A stretch of DNA of 64,000 nucleotides from Strongylocentrotus droebachiensis (GCA_035222895.1 JAVYIG010009952.1:1-64000); one strand, 5' to 3'. Positions 41,501-53,500 are shown, counted from the stretch's first letter. Translations and numbers: made by a program. The notes: generated from the letters alone by a model not told the origin.

Positions 41501-44500
41501 CGCGAGCGAAAGTGAATGTCTGCGAAATAAGAAGGCAGCTCGCAACATACGTCACAATTTCGATACTATCGGTTATTTTTTGGCGATCGTTTCATGCCCA
41601 TGTAACGCATTTGCATTTGGGGGGCGGCTGATTTTCGATAAAAAAGTCGATATATCTTCGTTATGTGATCATGGATTTTAATGAGACTTGTATCATTCTT
41701 CATGGTATTATTAGGTCTATATCGTCAGCTAAAGAAAATCCTGGGGTGGACTATCCCTTTAAGGAGTACAATAAAAGCCCAGAAATCATGGGGCAGAGTG
41801 TGCCCCGACCTTGTGACCTTTCCCAATCCTTTCTTGACGACCCTTCCTCTCATAATATGTTTGAATTATGATAACTAATATGAGTGCCAAATGAGTATCC
41901 GCATCTGCCGCCGATAGAATTATATAATTAATGAATTTTGTATCCTTGCCTCATTTATAGTATTGATTTCAAATATCACTATTATTGTCATTATCAGCAT
42001 AACTGTCATGATAAATTATACTAGCATCGTATTGTTCACTCTGCTCTTGTTATTCTTATACTGGACTTACATGACAGTTTGTTTTCTGTCACCATGACAA
42101 GTGGCACAGCTAAAGGGGCAAAGCTGGTGCATGTGCCCCCCTCCAAAAATTAATAATCAAAGAGAGTAAGAGAGAGAAAAAAGATAGACTGGGCATGGTA
42201 GGGGAGTAACTTCCTCATGTTTTGTTTTACCTTTCTCTGTCGCATTCCATCCAACAAATACATTTCCAAAGCCCCCCCCCCCCCCCTCCCCGATTTAACT
42301 TTGAGCACTCACCGTCACATCACCTGTGGCTGAGTAAGCATTGAATGGCGGAGGGATATCGGGCTGCAATAATTCCTCTTCATCGAATGGATCCTCCCGT
42401 AGTGCTGATTCAAATGCTACATTACCATTAGCTGGATCTATGATTTGAACCTAGGGGAAACAAATATTAGAAATCTAACTTTTTTCAAATGAAAACATGC
42501 AGAATAATTGCATAATTGCTTTGAATTTAATAGTTATTACAAGTTTTTCATGTGCCATGTATGCGGAGGGGGGGGGGGCGGTAGAAAGCACCAAAAAAAT
42601 TAAAAAAAATTGCCCCCGTCATTAAAAAAAATAGATAAATCAATGTTTTACTTTCTGTGTTGGGGGGGGGGGCAGCCCAAGGGGGTTTAAACCTCCTAAC
42701 CCCCCCCCCCCCCCCTAGATCCGCCCCTAAGATGGTAACATTATAGTTTATTCACAAGTGTTGATAATTCGAATTCCAGCCCGGCACTAACTTCCTTTGG
42801 AAAGATATTAATCAAAATTTGCCACTTCCTACCCTAGTGTAATTAGGTACCTGGCAAATAATGAATGTAGTAATACTACTTCCAAGGCCCTCCAGAAGAA
42901 CAGCATTGATACTGATGAGGCTGCCCTGGGTAGAAACAAAAATCATTATTATTACATGTAGCACAAACCACACTTTACCTTGTTGGCTAGTTCTTCGTTG
43001 TCGGGTGATGGAGGATGTTGAAGATAGACCTTATACGGGACCAATTCAGCCGAGTCTAGTCCTTGGTCTATCCAGGCCCTTCTGATGTCATCGGCTCCCT
43101 CTCTGTCTGCAGGCGTTCCAGCAACATGAGGTTTCCTTGCGTAGTACCTGAAAAATTGAATAAATATATATTTGTTTGTAATAAACACATTATTATTCTG
43201 AGAACACTCACAAAGACTTTATCATTAAAAACTTAGCATAAAAATAGCCCTGTAGAAATGTGAGCATTGCATCGACATAACATAGGCTGATCATATCGTG
43301 ATTTATGATAGAAAATATTATAATGGTTGTTAAAAATTGTCCTTGGTTTTTTTTTTTTAAGGTCGTGTTCATATCGCATAGTGTTTTGTGATCTAACATC
43401 TGATTTGAATATTGTTTTATTCATACGTCAATGTTTCTTTTTAAATTAAGCCGCGACTTAGTTAAAATTCTCCTTTTATGTTCAACACTGAATATTGCGT
43501 TCTTATTACGACGCCGTTTATTGAAAACAAACACCCTAAGGCAGCAACCTTGACGGGAGAAATTGCTGATTCTGTTTTTAGGGGAAATATATTTTTGTTC
43601 GGATACATACAAGCTGGGTCGGAAATAGTCACTCCATCTCCGTTAGAACGACACCCTGCACGCCCTGTTTCCATTTCCTAAAACAATTACAATCTACATT
43701 TTATGTCAATTAATTATAATGTGGGTATAAACATGCAATCATTTCTGAATATAGGGACAACGATATCTCAAATAAATCATGGGAACTAGGTTTATAGGTT
43801 GGAAGAAACCGAATAGCTTGCTCTTTGGTAAAATGTGTGATTATTGAAGTCTGAAATAAATGGAGGCGGAGGACAAACACTATTCTAGCTCTATCAACTT
43901 TGGCAAAATTTACTAAAGACAATGATTTACACCCCCCCCCCCCCCATCCCCAAATGAAATGATAAACTCCTGTTATTCAAAGAACAGCTCCAAGGCTGAC
44001 TCCGCCCTGGATTGCCGATCACAGACAAGCCCTTTCAGACCACCCCCTCCTCGTACGACCGTTTATCAATTCCTTGCTATACTACTTGGCATAATTCAGA
44101 TTGGATGGCGTGCAAACGAACTAACAGTTTATGGCATAACAAGCGTGATGGTTCATCATAAACAACAAATCAGGGAAGATCAAAGGGCAAATGAACGTAA
44201 AATTGATATCAAACATTGTAAACTAGCTTTATATGGAGTTTATTTATCGCTAATTGTCTATTGAGGTATTTACAGAGTTGATACAATCTTGTACTTGTAA
44301 TTACTTGCGAACCTCACGATAAAAGCTCCATAACTAACGTGAAGTGTTTAGAAATTGTTATCAATCATTCTTAATCTGTAGGCCTACTTATAAGTAACCC
44401 GATATCTTTGTATCGCCTATATTTTAATATTGCGAGGCATGCTTTAACAATGATAAAAAACAGGTTGGGGATATAGTGTTATGCTTTTACAGACATGCAT

Positions 44501-45636
44501 TTTATAAGAGTAGTTTAGTATCATCCACTGTAATAGCACATACCATTAATTAGATACACAAATACCCCTTTTATTAAAATGCCGGAAGACACTAAAGGAA
44601 AAACTCATTCAGCCAGAGAATAATGAATGTGTGGAATGGTCTTCCAGGCGATGTTGTGGAGAGTATCATTATCAACGTTCCAAATCCGCACTTGAGAAAT
44701 GGTGGAAAGATGCCCCAGAAGGGCCCAGATAAATATGATGACAACCCCAACCAAAGGAAATCATGGATAGGAGCAACGGTAATAAAAATATAATATATGA
44801 ATAAAAATGAATATAGTTACACGTATATAGTTGTGAATATTCTATCACACAGAAATAGTAAAATGTCAAGGAACCTAAGAAACAAGATAGGCAAAAGCTC
44901 AACTTGTGGATCGTAATTACTCCCTTTTTCATTTAAATTTCTTTATTCCTCCTGATTTATTAATACAACCCTCTTCCATACCTGCTACCGCCCCCTTTCA
45001 TACAATATCCCCACAATGTTAAACAAAAACCCAGTGAAACCCGCTTTCACATCCATCTGTATGATCATAACACAGGTGAGGGCGACACAACCGCCCTTCC
45101 TGCATTGAGAATTTTGTAATAACTTTTCCAGGGGCAATTAAGAGGCCACCAGTTATACTCCTTCGAAACATGGGAAGGGCTGGTGCATGAAGTTTCTTTT
45201 TTTTCCTTCTCCATCTTCTTTATTGAAAATGCTTCTCAAATATGAGGCAATTAAAATCTCCTCCCCCTTCGGAATATTCTAGATCCGACCCTGGTTTGAA
45301 AACCATATTCATTCACTTTGCTGTCAACCCATTGGCATTGTTTACTTTCCCCGGTATTAAAGTCTAGCGGAATTATAGTCAACGCTTTAATATTTCATCA
45401 TGAATATATAGGCATATACTGTCATTTATATTTTCTCACCTGAGGTTTTCCCGGATATTTTCGGTGCTGATTTCTTCAAGGATTCGATCCGCGATGCTCT
45501 CATCCGATGGCCTGGTCTCCGGGTTTGTGTACTCCCCCTCCCCAGGAGCACTGAAGTACCCTATCAGCACCCCTACCCCAACACCAACACACAGGGCCGT
45601 AACACCAACAACAACCTGAAGCGTCCGGGGTTTCAT
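29648..45636 (-). CDS. NAALADL1: M28B zinc peptidase, NAALADL1/glutamate carboxypeptidase II family, 18 exons, 750 aa
   Basis: Exons from 5' to 3' on the minus strand: 45636-45440, 43147-42979, 42450-42313, 41064-40933, 40116-39930, 39537-39447, 37983-37888, 37153-37068, 36067-35948, 35354-35272, 34622-34559, 33776-33709, 32978-32887, 32504-32414, 31654-31396, 31122-31041, 30545-30459, 29858-29648. Every junction is GT-AG and in phase; the 750-residue sum equals human GCPII. Six cytosolic residues precede a signal anchor (about 7-28), so this is a type II membrane protein with an outside catalytic domain. Zinc ligands and catalytic residues are intact: H374 (NHRD), D384, E421/E422 (GGEEYG), D450 and H550 (YHTS). 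IRENLR after the anchor, NLDIAV and GGSDY resemble NAALADL1 more than FOLH1/NAALAD2. Several glutamate-pocket residues of GCPII are replaced, so NAAG or folate hydrolysis should not be assumed. The family is certain; the orthologue is less so. Confidence 0.9.
32023..32218. mobile_element. Repeat with 'cagtggcgtac' ends, poly-G and poly-C inside (peptidase intron 14)
   Basis: 'cagtggcgtacac' faces 'gcgtacacgcctg'. The inside has a run of about 24 G and, about 65 bases on, a poly-C run, so the whole could fold back on itself. Confidence 0.55.
32521..32562 (+). repeat. (GA)n plus poly-G tract next to peptidase exon 14
   Basis: It begins about 16 bases from the exon edge at 32504. On the minus strand this is a CT tract leading to the acceptor, so it probably serves as the polypyrimidine tract for exon 14. 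Confidence 0.8.
34971..35156. repeat. Two-unit tandem repeat, 117-bp period, in peptidase intron 10
   Basis: Units starting at 34971 and 35088 both read 'gagtgatcactgacgtgact' and later 'gaacattcactcttttcttc'. It ends 116 bases before exon 10 on the plus-strand coordinate scale. Confidence 0.8.
36797..36965. repeat. Interspersed repeat, copy 1, in peptidase intron 8
   Basis: It aligns in reverse complement over about 165 bases with 53797-53955. Shared words are 'catctgtactagtttggcc', 'cactgacaggt', 'ttaattaacataa' and 'gatcatgggggaccaa'. It is non-coding, and its ends are not inverted repeats. Confidence 0.75.
38243..39415. mobile_element. 1.17-kb non-autonomous DNA transposon in peptidase intron 6
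   Basis: Ends are inverted: TATAGGTTTTCCCG at the left and CGGGAAAACCTATA at the right, each flanked by TAA-repeat sequence that may be the target. The interior carries a repeated 'cattcaattt' word, in that orientation in the left part and as 'gaaattgaatg' in the right part. Subterminal motifs in opposite orientation like these resemble transposase-binding sites. No ORF over 90 codons lies inside, so it would need a transposase from elsewhere. The right end stops about 31 bases from the exon 6 donor. Confidence 0.65.
41096..41409. mobile_element. MITE copy A, about 310 bp, in peptidase intron 3
   Basis: Terminal inverted repeats run for about 50 bases. The left end starts GGGGTGTTTCACAAAGAT and continues through 'aactctaagttggactt'-like sequence; the right end is its reverse complement, ending ATCTTTGTGAAACACCCC (small mismatches). 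The interior is AT-rich and non-coding. A second copy lies at 51116. Confidence 0.85.
41411..41550. repeat. Perfect 32-bp inverted repeat with 50-base loop
   Basis: Arms 41423-41454 and 41505-41536 are exact reverse complements, and weaker pairing extends to GTATGT/ACATAC at both ends. It begins within two bases of the right end of the MITE at 41096-41409, in peptidase intron 3. It is either a young MITE or a hairpin-forming insertion; the arms contain 'cgcagacattcactttcg'. Confidence 0.85.
42757..42905 (+). mobile_element. Partial SINE in peptidase intron 2
   Basis: A B-box-like 'gataattcgaattccagccc' is followed by 'gatattaatcaaaatttgcc' and 'aattaggtacctggcaaata', aligning with the copy at 61130-61376. 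The tail is lost, and it ends near 74 bases before peptidase exon 2. Confidence 0.55.
44608..44732 (+). pseudogene. Remnant of the 3' end of a non-LTR retrotransposon polyprotein
   Basis: One frame reads [19 protein letters not shown], a typical end block of LINE reverse-transcriptase ORFs (usually like FFSNRVVNIWNSLP). After a frameshift the next frame reads [18 protein letters not shown] and stops. It lies in intron 1 of the peptidase gene, is short and broken, and is not functional. Confidence 0.5.
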
Positions 45637-47482
45637 CCTGCAGGTCGCAAAATGAGCCGCTGCACTAATTGCTTACAGATTAAGTTTTAGTAGGCCTACA
45701 TCGACCGTGGACTTTGCTTGGTTCTGGTTATAATATTCCAATTAACAAAATATATAAAGTGGGTCAGGATTGGTCCCCCCCCCCCCCCCCCGTCTTCGCC
45801 TGAAGCTAGGAGAAAGATAGGTGTAAACAATGCTTCAGGAGAGGGGGATCGAGATAAGTGAGGAGAGGGTATTTTTTTTTTTTTACAAAAAAAGAACCTC
45901 CCTCTTGAAGGATTTCGTACCATCAATCATTATTTGTTCAAGTGTAGCAATTCGTAATAAAACAAATTAAAAAAACCAAAGGACGCAAGAATGTATGTAT
46001 CTGTTCAACACATTCGTTTGGTTCTTTGTTGGAGTTGTTGCGTTTGGGTTTTTGTTTGTTTGCGCGTATTTGTTGTTGTTATTTGGTTAGTTAGTTAGTT
46101 AGTATGTATTCAATAGTTTGACTGTCTGATTGTTCATTTTTAGATCAATCTTGATTAAATTTTACCAACTGATAAGCAAGAGCATCAGCAACAGTTTTAA
46201 AACTCTGAATATCACTTGAATGATTATTATAAGTGCAGGCCTAAAACGGTGATCAAGCTGAACCTAAAATAATTTTGTACAAAAACAGAATAATAAACGT
46301 GGTATATATAGAGCGCCATTAATTAGCATTATATGAGTCTATGTAGTCTGATTTTTTTCTGGCGGTGCTAAATTCGCCATGTGTGGGAGATGTATCTCCT
46401 TTAACACCAATTATCTGTCGAGGGAGGGAGGGGTGGGGCGGGGAAGGAGTTTTAATTGTTGTTGTCAGGGGGGGGGGGGGGCGGTACGTCTTCTATTTTT
46501 CAGTGGATATTTTAAATCATGGATCACGTTATCATTTTATGTTGTTGTTGTTTTATTGTAGTTGTTTGGGTTAATATCATACGTGGCATTTTCCCCCTTA
46601 TAAAATATATATTTTCAGAAAAACACTTTTTCGAGTCCGAGATTTCCCTCACTCAAACTGATCGTTGCGATTAGAGAATAATTACTACGACTGGAACAAG
46701 GCTAGGACCTGGATGAGGTGCCTGCCCCCGAACTTCATTCTCGGCCTCGTAAGTTCTTGATTATGCCGAAAATTCACATTTTTAAATTGCATTAATGTAT
46801 TAAAATGAATAGGTAATCGTATTATTTGGCTAAATTTACAAATTTACACTCTCATTCCTCAAATACTTACAACTTGAAGTCGTCAACATTTTTGTACAGT
46901 CCCACACCCTCATTTAATTGTGAGTAGCATTATTGATTCACCTAGCCTACTCTGGGTTGCATTAGCATTGACTATTTGCTGGAGTGGTATCATGGGTATT
47001 GTTGTTGATGATGTTATTATTGCTGCCACTCCTAAAAGTACAGTGTATGAGGTCTAACCGTGAGTGGTTTGGTTGCTGCTGCTGTTGTTGTTTTTCCCCT
47101 CCTATTTCTTCTTCTTTTTCTTCTCCTGATCCTGCCTCTTTTCCCTTTCCTGTAACTCAAAAATTGATTCTCCTTCATTTTCTCTGCATCCTCCTCCCTC
47201 CCCTTCTCCTGCTCATTCCCCTCCCTAACTCATCCCATTCTTGCCCTCTTCTAATTTTCCTTTTCCTTCTTCTCCTCTTTCTCTTCTTGCTCCTTCTGCT
47301 TCTCCTCTCCTCCATTTTGTTACCGTCACCTTCGCATCTTCTTCCTTCCTCCTACCCATTCTCCTACTTTTTCTCTTTCCTCGTGTGTGATGTTTGCACC
47401 TAAAATGAATATCAGTAAAATCTTTTCATCTTCTTTATTTTCTCTCCTTTTTTTTATATCATTCAAAATATGTCATTTCCAG
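45637..47482. promoter_or_regulatory. Divergent intergenic region between the peptidase and SORD genes
   Basis: The two start codons point away from each other, 1.86 kb apart. The stretch holds poly-C (about 45776-45791) and poly-G (about 46470-46482) runs and a pyrimidine tract (about 47090-47385). The SORD ATG exon begins with a splice acceptor ('tgtcatttccag' ending at 47482), so an untranslated SORD exon probably lies in this stretch. No TATA or initiator element could be fixed. The 1.4-kb ORF-poor middle shows nothing else. Confidence 0.35.
47090..47385 (+). repeat. Polypyrimidine-rich tract before SORD exon 1
   Basis: About 300 bases of C and T with few purines, made of TTC/TCC words, lie about 100 bases before the SORD ATG exon. 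A similar tract lies at about 6240-6400. It gives a 139-codon frame of Leu/Pro/Ser that I do not take as a gene. Confidence 0.8.
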
Positions 47483-47500
47483 CTCAACCTTGAGACTACA

Positions 47501-50500
47501 ATGGCTCTCCCTAAAGAAACTCAGTGTGCAGTCCTATGTGGCATCAAGGACATTAAGATGGTGAGTTTCTAAAGAACTTAAAAAGATAGATCCAAAATTG
47601 TTTGCATTAACATGCCCCCCCCCCTTCCAAAATATATGTGTGTGTTTTTTATAGAGAAAGAAATATTCAGTGATACAGTAGAGAAAGGCTATTTGTTTGA
47701 TTAGCTGTACATAGCCTTTCAATAGTGCATGTATAGTGTTTACATTTGTATCCTCTTTCTCTATCTCAATCTGTCTGTCTATCTATGCTTCTCTTTCTCC
47801 TTTTGTCTTCATTTAGGAACAACGGCCTGTTATAGCACCTGGACCAAATGGTAATCATATTTCCTTGTGTTATGAGTAATGGCTATTTTACATATTTACA
47901 AATTATTTAAAGCATACATTGTAACTTTATGAATATTTTACTTTTGAATGGTATAGTGGTCAGTTTTGTCACTACAAAATTAAGCACATTAACCAAAATA
48001 TGTTCTTCTGTACCAATCTGATAAACTCAGATTGACACCCCCCCCCCCCCCATATCTCTTGCAGAAAAAAGATGAGTATGGATTTACAATTATAGTTGTG
48101 TTATTGGTGATATTGGTAATATTGGTGACATAACGTTACTTTCACCTATCATCATTAGATTGAATGATGTTATGACATAATTTAAAGTTACAGGTTTATT
48201 CACTAAGTTAGAAATTACTTTCCCATTCACTGTCTCCCTCTCTCTCTCTCTCTCTTTCTCTCTGTCTCCCCCCCCCCCCCTGAAATATTGAAATAAAGTT
48301 GCATTCATGTTAGACAGCAATAACCATCTGATTTGGGTCATTTCTTTAATAAAACTGACATTTGTTGTCATTCCCCAATACAGATGGCAACCCAGAGATC
48401 TCGTACCGTGGGGGTAAATTAGAGCCACAGCGTAACAGCTTTTCGTTACCGACATTTCTCCCCCGATTTTCTTTATTTAGATCTAATTTCCTGATTTCTA
48501 AATCAGATGTAAATTAGGTCGGTCTATATATCTCCTAATTACAGTTTTCAAAATTTGCTAACCTATTATAGAATGTGAAATTGTCGGACTTACTTATATG
48601 AATTATCCAATTTGTTCCTCAGAACCGCGAAGCACTTACGTTCATGCATTCGAAATATTACCCGGCGGCCGATATATTTCCGGGTCCACCTACCAAAACA
48701 TAGCCAATGGCCAATCAGAGCACTCGTTTCGTGGGAGTTCGTTGGTCAAGCAGGGCCGACTCGTATGTAGCTATTGACGTTCGAAAAGAAAAAATTAATA
48801 TTCATCAACTAAAACCAAGACGGATAATGTTGACGACGAGACTTTCTCGGATTAATCATTAATTTAGGATCTAAATGAGCAAGCTATCGTAAGTCAAATA
48901 AGCTATATATATGTTATTTTTAATTAGACTCTAATTATTGTCATATTGCAGCATGTGTGAGGATGTAAAGAGTGAAAATCTCGTAGCATATCTCATTCAT
49001 CGCGGTCCTGCCGAACCGAACTATGGTTCCGTACAGTCCCCGATAGGACAATCTTCAGTCTCTATAATCGGAGGTCTAGTGGAGCCAGACGTAGTCTCAG
49101 TGGAACAACCGACGATTAGAGAGACTGAAGTTTTCGGTCTACATTCATGTATGTTGAAGAAAAAAAAATTAAGCATTAAAAATATGAACTATTACTTTAT
49201 GTTTTCTCAGAGGTTCTGCTTGCTGTCCACTCAGTGGGCATATGCGGGTCTGACCTCAAGTACTGGTCACATGGTTACTGCGGCCGCTTCAAGCTGACCG
49301 CTCCCATGGTCATAGGTCATGAGGCTAGCGGCACGGTGGCGGCTCTCGGCCCAGGTGTCAAGCATTTAGAAGTCGGTAGGTGGTAACTTCTGTATATACC
49401 TCCAGGATTAATTGCATATATGCATAGATTTCCAGCTTTAAGACAAAGTTGAGTTCTGGTCATGTGCTTGCATTGTGAAAGAAAAGGTGTGGAATGGAGC
49501 AGAAAAAGTTTATCATGTAGCATGTAAGTATTGGTGTGTACTGCAAGGTTTTGGAGTCATCAAAATCATAATAAATTTGGGCCAGTCTTGGTAAAGTAAC
49601 AAGCACTGTACACAAAAAGATGTATATGGGGCTACTCAAATGGTGTCGGGCCTACTTACCTTGATTTCCTTATCTTTCTATGCTCATTACTCAGCCAGTA
49701 TACATTTTCTACCAAAATTGTTTGGCAAATGACATTTATTTGTAATCTGGAACATTCAGTGTAAGTTTTGTTTGATTCTGTGAGAATTCATTATCTTTTT
49801 TTACCAGAACTCAAGTTTTTCTTTAAGGATGCATTGTAAGAAATATTCAGAAAGTTGTTGTAGATGAAAAGTAAGTAAAAGTTATTTATTTGCTGAACAC
49901 AGATCCATTGAAAACTCCATGATTCTTCGCTCATATTATTGTGTACTTTGGAGAGGATTCAATTTCACGATTTTTCTGATTCTGTAATGCATTTGCAAAC
50001 ATGATCATGTATTGTAAGTAACCTGTGTTAATTTCCACAAAAGCAACAACTCACAAAAATGTTTTTGTACCGGCCATTTACATGTGTATACATTAGGTAT
50101 ACATACATGCATATCCGTACAAGATTTTATTTTTAAATAGGAGCACATACCTAATGATTGATGTATTTTAGCAATTGAAATTTGAGTTTACTATAGTGGA
50201 ATCTATCAGAAGCAGGACAAAAACAGTCATATTCTATTATTATTTTTTGCATTTCTCTCTCTCTCTACAGGTGACCGTGTAGCTATAGAGCCTGGGGTGC
50301 CGTGTAGGATGTGTAGCCTCTGTCGGGTGGGCAAGTACAACCTGTGTAGGGATGTCCAGTTCTGTGCCACACCTCCCGTTGATGGTAACCTGTCTCAGTA
50401 CTACCTCCATGCAGCTGACTTCTGCTTCAAGTGAGTGTAACCATGGAAATAATAATAATAAACTATTCTTATATAGCGCATATCACAAAGATAAATTTAA

Positions 50501-53500
50501 GTCCCTATGCGCTCGGAATAAAGAAAACAAGGGATAAAAGTAGACATGAGGGAAGAGAAGAGAAAGAATAACTGCTTTGTCATAACATACTATTTTAACA
50601 AACAAAATAATGAAAGATGTTTGGTTCATCTAGTGATTTTTTTAATGTTGCCTATATACAGCCATATGGATATTCCCAATGTTGTATTGTAACTATGTGG
50701 AGGTCATAGTTAGGAATCCCTCACTATGGTAAAGTAGAATATTTCCGTACATTTGGAACATTATTTTTATCCAGGCACTTTTTTTAAAATGTGTTTTTAA
50801 CAAAGTAAAAGTAGAAAGTCTCAGTTCTACCTTATTGCTACTAACTTCTGCTTGAAGGGAATGCCCCCCTCTGATTTCTCAGTATTTCTCAGGTTAATAA
50901 TGATCACATTCTATTGTTTATCCTCCCTCTAACCATACCCTTACCTTCCTTCCAGACTCCCATCCAATGTAAGCTATGAGGAGGGGGCTCTAGTTGAGCC
51001 CCTAGCAGTGGCGCTGTACACCTGTAGCAGAGCAGAAGTATCTCTTGGATCTAAAGTACTTATATGTGGGAGTGGTGAGTCTGCTCTACCAATTAACCCA
51101 TTGTCTACTGGAACCAGGGGGTGTTTAAAAAAGATCCTAAGTTGAACTTATCTCTCAGTCGGACTTATAAATTATGCATCTTTGAAAATGTTTTGTAAAA
51201 GTTTTTTTTTAAAGGCATAAAATGTTGATTCAAATCATTCATATTTTGTATTATGAAGGACATTTCATGCTCTTGATGTGGAATTTATGAAAAGCCAAAA
51301 ACACTTCAATTTTTGCTTTTGAATATATTTAATCTTAAGGCTACAAATGGCTCTCCATAATGTTTAAGCCCAACTTAGAGTTAAGATCAACTTAGGATAT
51401 TTGTGAAACACCCCTAGCTGGCTCCTGTATTAATTGACTTAGAGAATTCAGTTTTCAACGAGTTAAAATATTCTTTAATACCTCTGCTGTCAGTTTTTCT
51501 TCTTCAATCCATTTATTTTGGGTGAATTTATTGAAGATTATCGAGTTTTACTGGGTTTGCTTCTAGGAATTAAAAATTTGAAACATTGAATTGAAAGTGT
51601 AAGAAGAATTTAAAGGAATCTTAGTCTGTTTTGAAACTGGAAATGCTATTGCTCTGTGTGAACAGTATTCGCTCAGAATAAATGCCTCAATATGCTTGCA
51701 CAAGTGACAAATCAGGTATACAATTATTAATAAATATTGAAACAATACTAAATTAAATGTTTGAACACTTTTTTTATGGTGAACTGTATGTTTTATCCCT
51801 ACCTGTATGTCCCTCTTCTCTCTCATTATCTATTCTACAAATTTACCTCATTTCTTTCATGTACATGTATAATGCCTCTTTTAATATAGGTCCTGTGGGT
51901 ATACTCACAATGCTCACTGCCAAGTCAATGGGAGCAAGTCAAGTCATTATAACAGGTAACTTAGACAATCATTCTCCAAATAAATATGTTATACTTTGCC
52001 ATGTCTGTCCTTGAAGCAGAAGTCGACCCTGATATTATCTTGGTTTTTAAAATGTAAAATGAGAAAAATAAATTGGTGAAAGTTTGAGCAATATTCAATT
52101 TAAAAAAGGAAAGTTATGACTCTTTGAAGTTGTCATCATTGAAATTTAATATCAGGGTGGACTTCTCCTTAAAGCTCATTGGCCTCTTCCATGTTATTGT
52201 AGACAGCAGCTCTGTCCTAAAATGAAAATGTTTGACTAGAAGTAGCTATATTCTTCTTCCTGAAGAAAGCTCTATCAAACATTGTTGCCAAGGTGTTCCT
52301 GTGGTAGATTTTTAAGCCAAAGTTAACAAAGAAACAGAGAATTCAAATCGTAAATTGGAATATTGAAAATTCATGGATGGTGACTACATGTACATGTATT
52401 TGTAAACCTAGAGACACTGAAGGGGTCAATTCTGTTTGTGATGTGAGCTTCTTTAGTGTCCACTAAGTTTATGAACATATATATAAAACTGAGATATCAT
52501 GAGATAGGTTTTGATTATGATTCCTATTTTTAATTTTAAAGAAATTAAAAGAAAGAACCCAGTTCTTCTTATTATTTCTTTATTGCAACCAAAACTTGAG
52601 GTTGGATTTGAAATACCATAAAATAGAAACAGATAGATAACAGTGGTAGAAATAAGGAACACAAAGTCAAAGAAAAGAGAAAAAAAGACCAATACATAAA
52701 TATATGAATAACAATGTGCTACAATCAAATTATTACACATTATAAAATAGTTTGAATTTCAAAGAAGATACACAATGTTGCTTGTTCAAAATTATGAGAC
52801 ACAAGATCAAAATTTCAATGTAATTACACCCTTCTCTGGGCAGATATTGATGATCATCGGCTGAGTGTAGCCAAGCAGAATGGAGCAGACTACACTCTGA
52901 ATGTTAATGGGCTAATCAGTGAGGAGGCAGCAAAGAAGGTCGTTGACCTGCTGGGCTGTGAGCCTCATTGTGGTATTGAGTGCTGTGGGTCTGATGTCGC
53001 TCTTATCTCCTGTATATTGGTAAGTTTTTAGGGAATTATCCTAGTTTTAATGGTATTTTAGACATGTTTGTTTGTCTCTTTGTCTCTCTCTCTCCCTCTC
53101 TCCCTCCTTCCCTCTCTGTATATCTGTCTGTCTACTTCCCACCACCCTTCCTTCCTTCCTTGCTTGCTTCCTTCCTTCCTTCCTTCCTTCCCTCATTACC
53201 TCTCTTCCTGTCTCTGTTTGTTACTCTTTCTCTATCTCTTTCTCTTCTGTACCTGTTTCAATCTTAATTTTCCCAATATCTCCTACTCATTTCCTCTTTT
53301 TCAGCCTTCTAAATGTATATTTATTTTTCCCTTTGATAATTTTACAAATGCATTTTACAGGTTTTTCCATTCAGACAGAATATTTAGTTGCCGAACTTTT
53401 GCTCAGACCTTGGTATGAAGTAACTTTGTCTGTATGCTATTCAATCACTTATTTGAATGTACATGTATCATATCATCTGTTTAGGGCCAGAAAGACATTA

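Noticed and set aside
46984..47403. 139-codon plus frame upstream of SORD
   Set aside because: Leu/Pro/Ser-only composition produced by a polypyrimidine tract.
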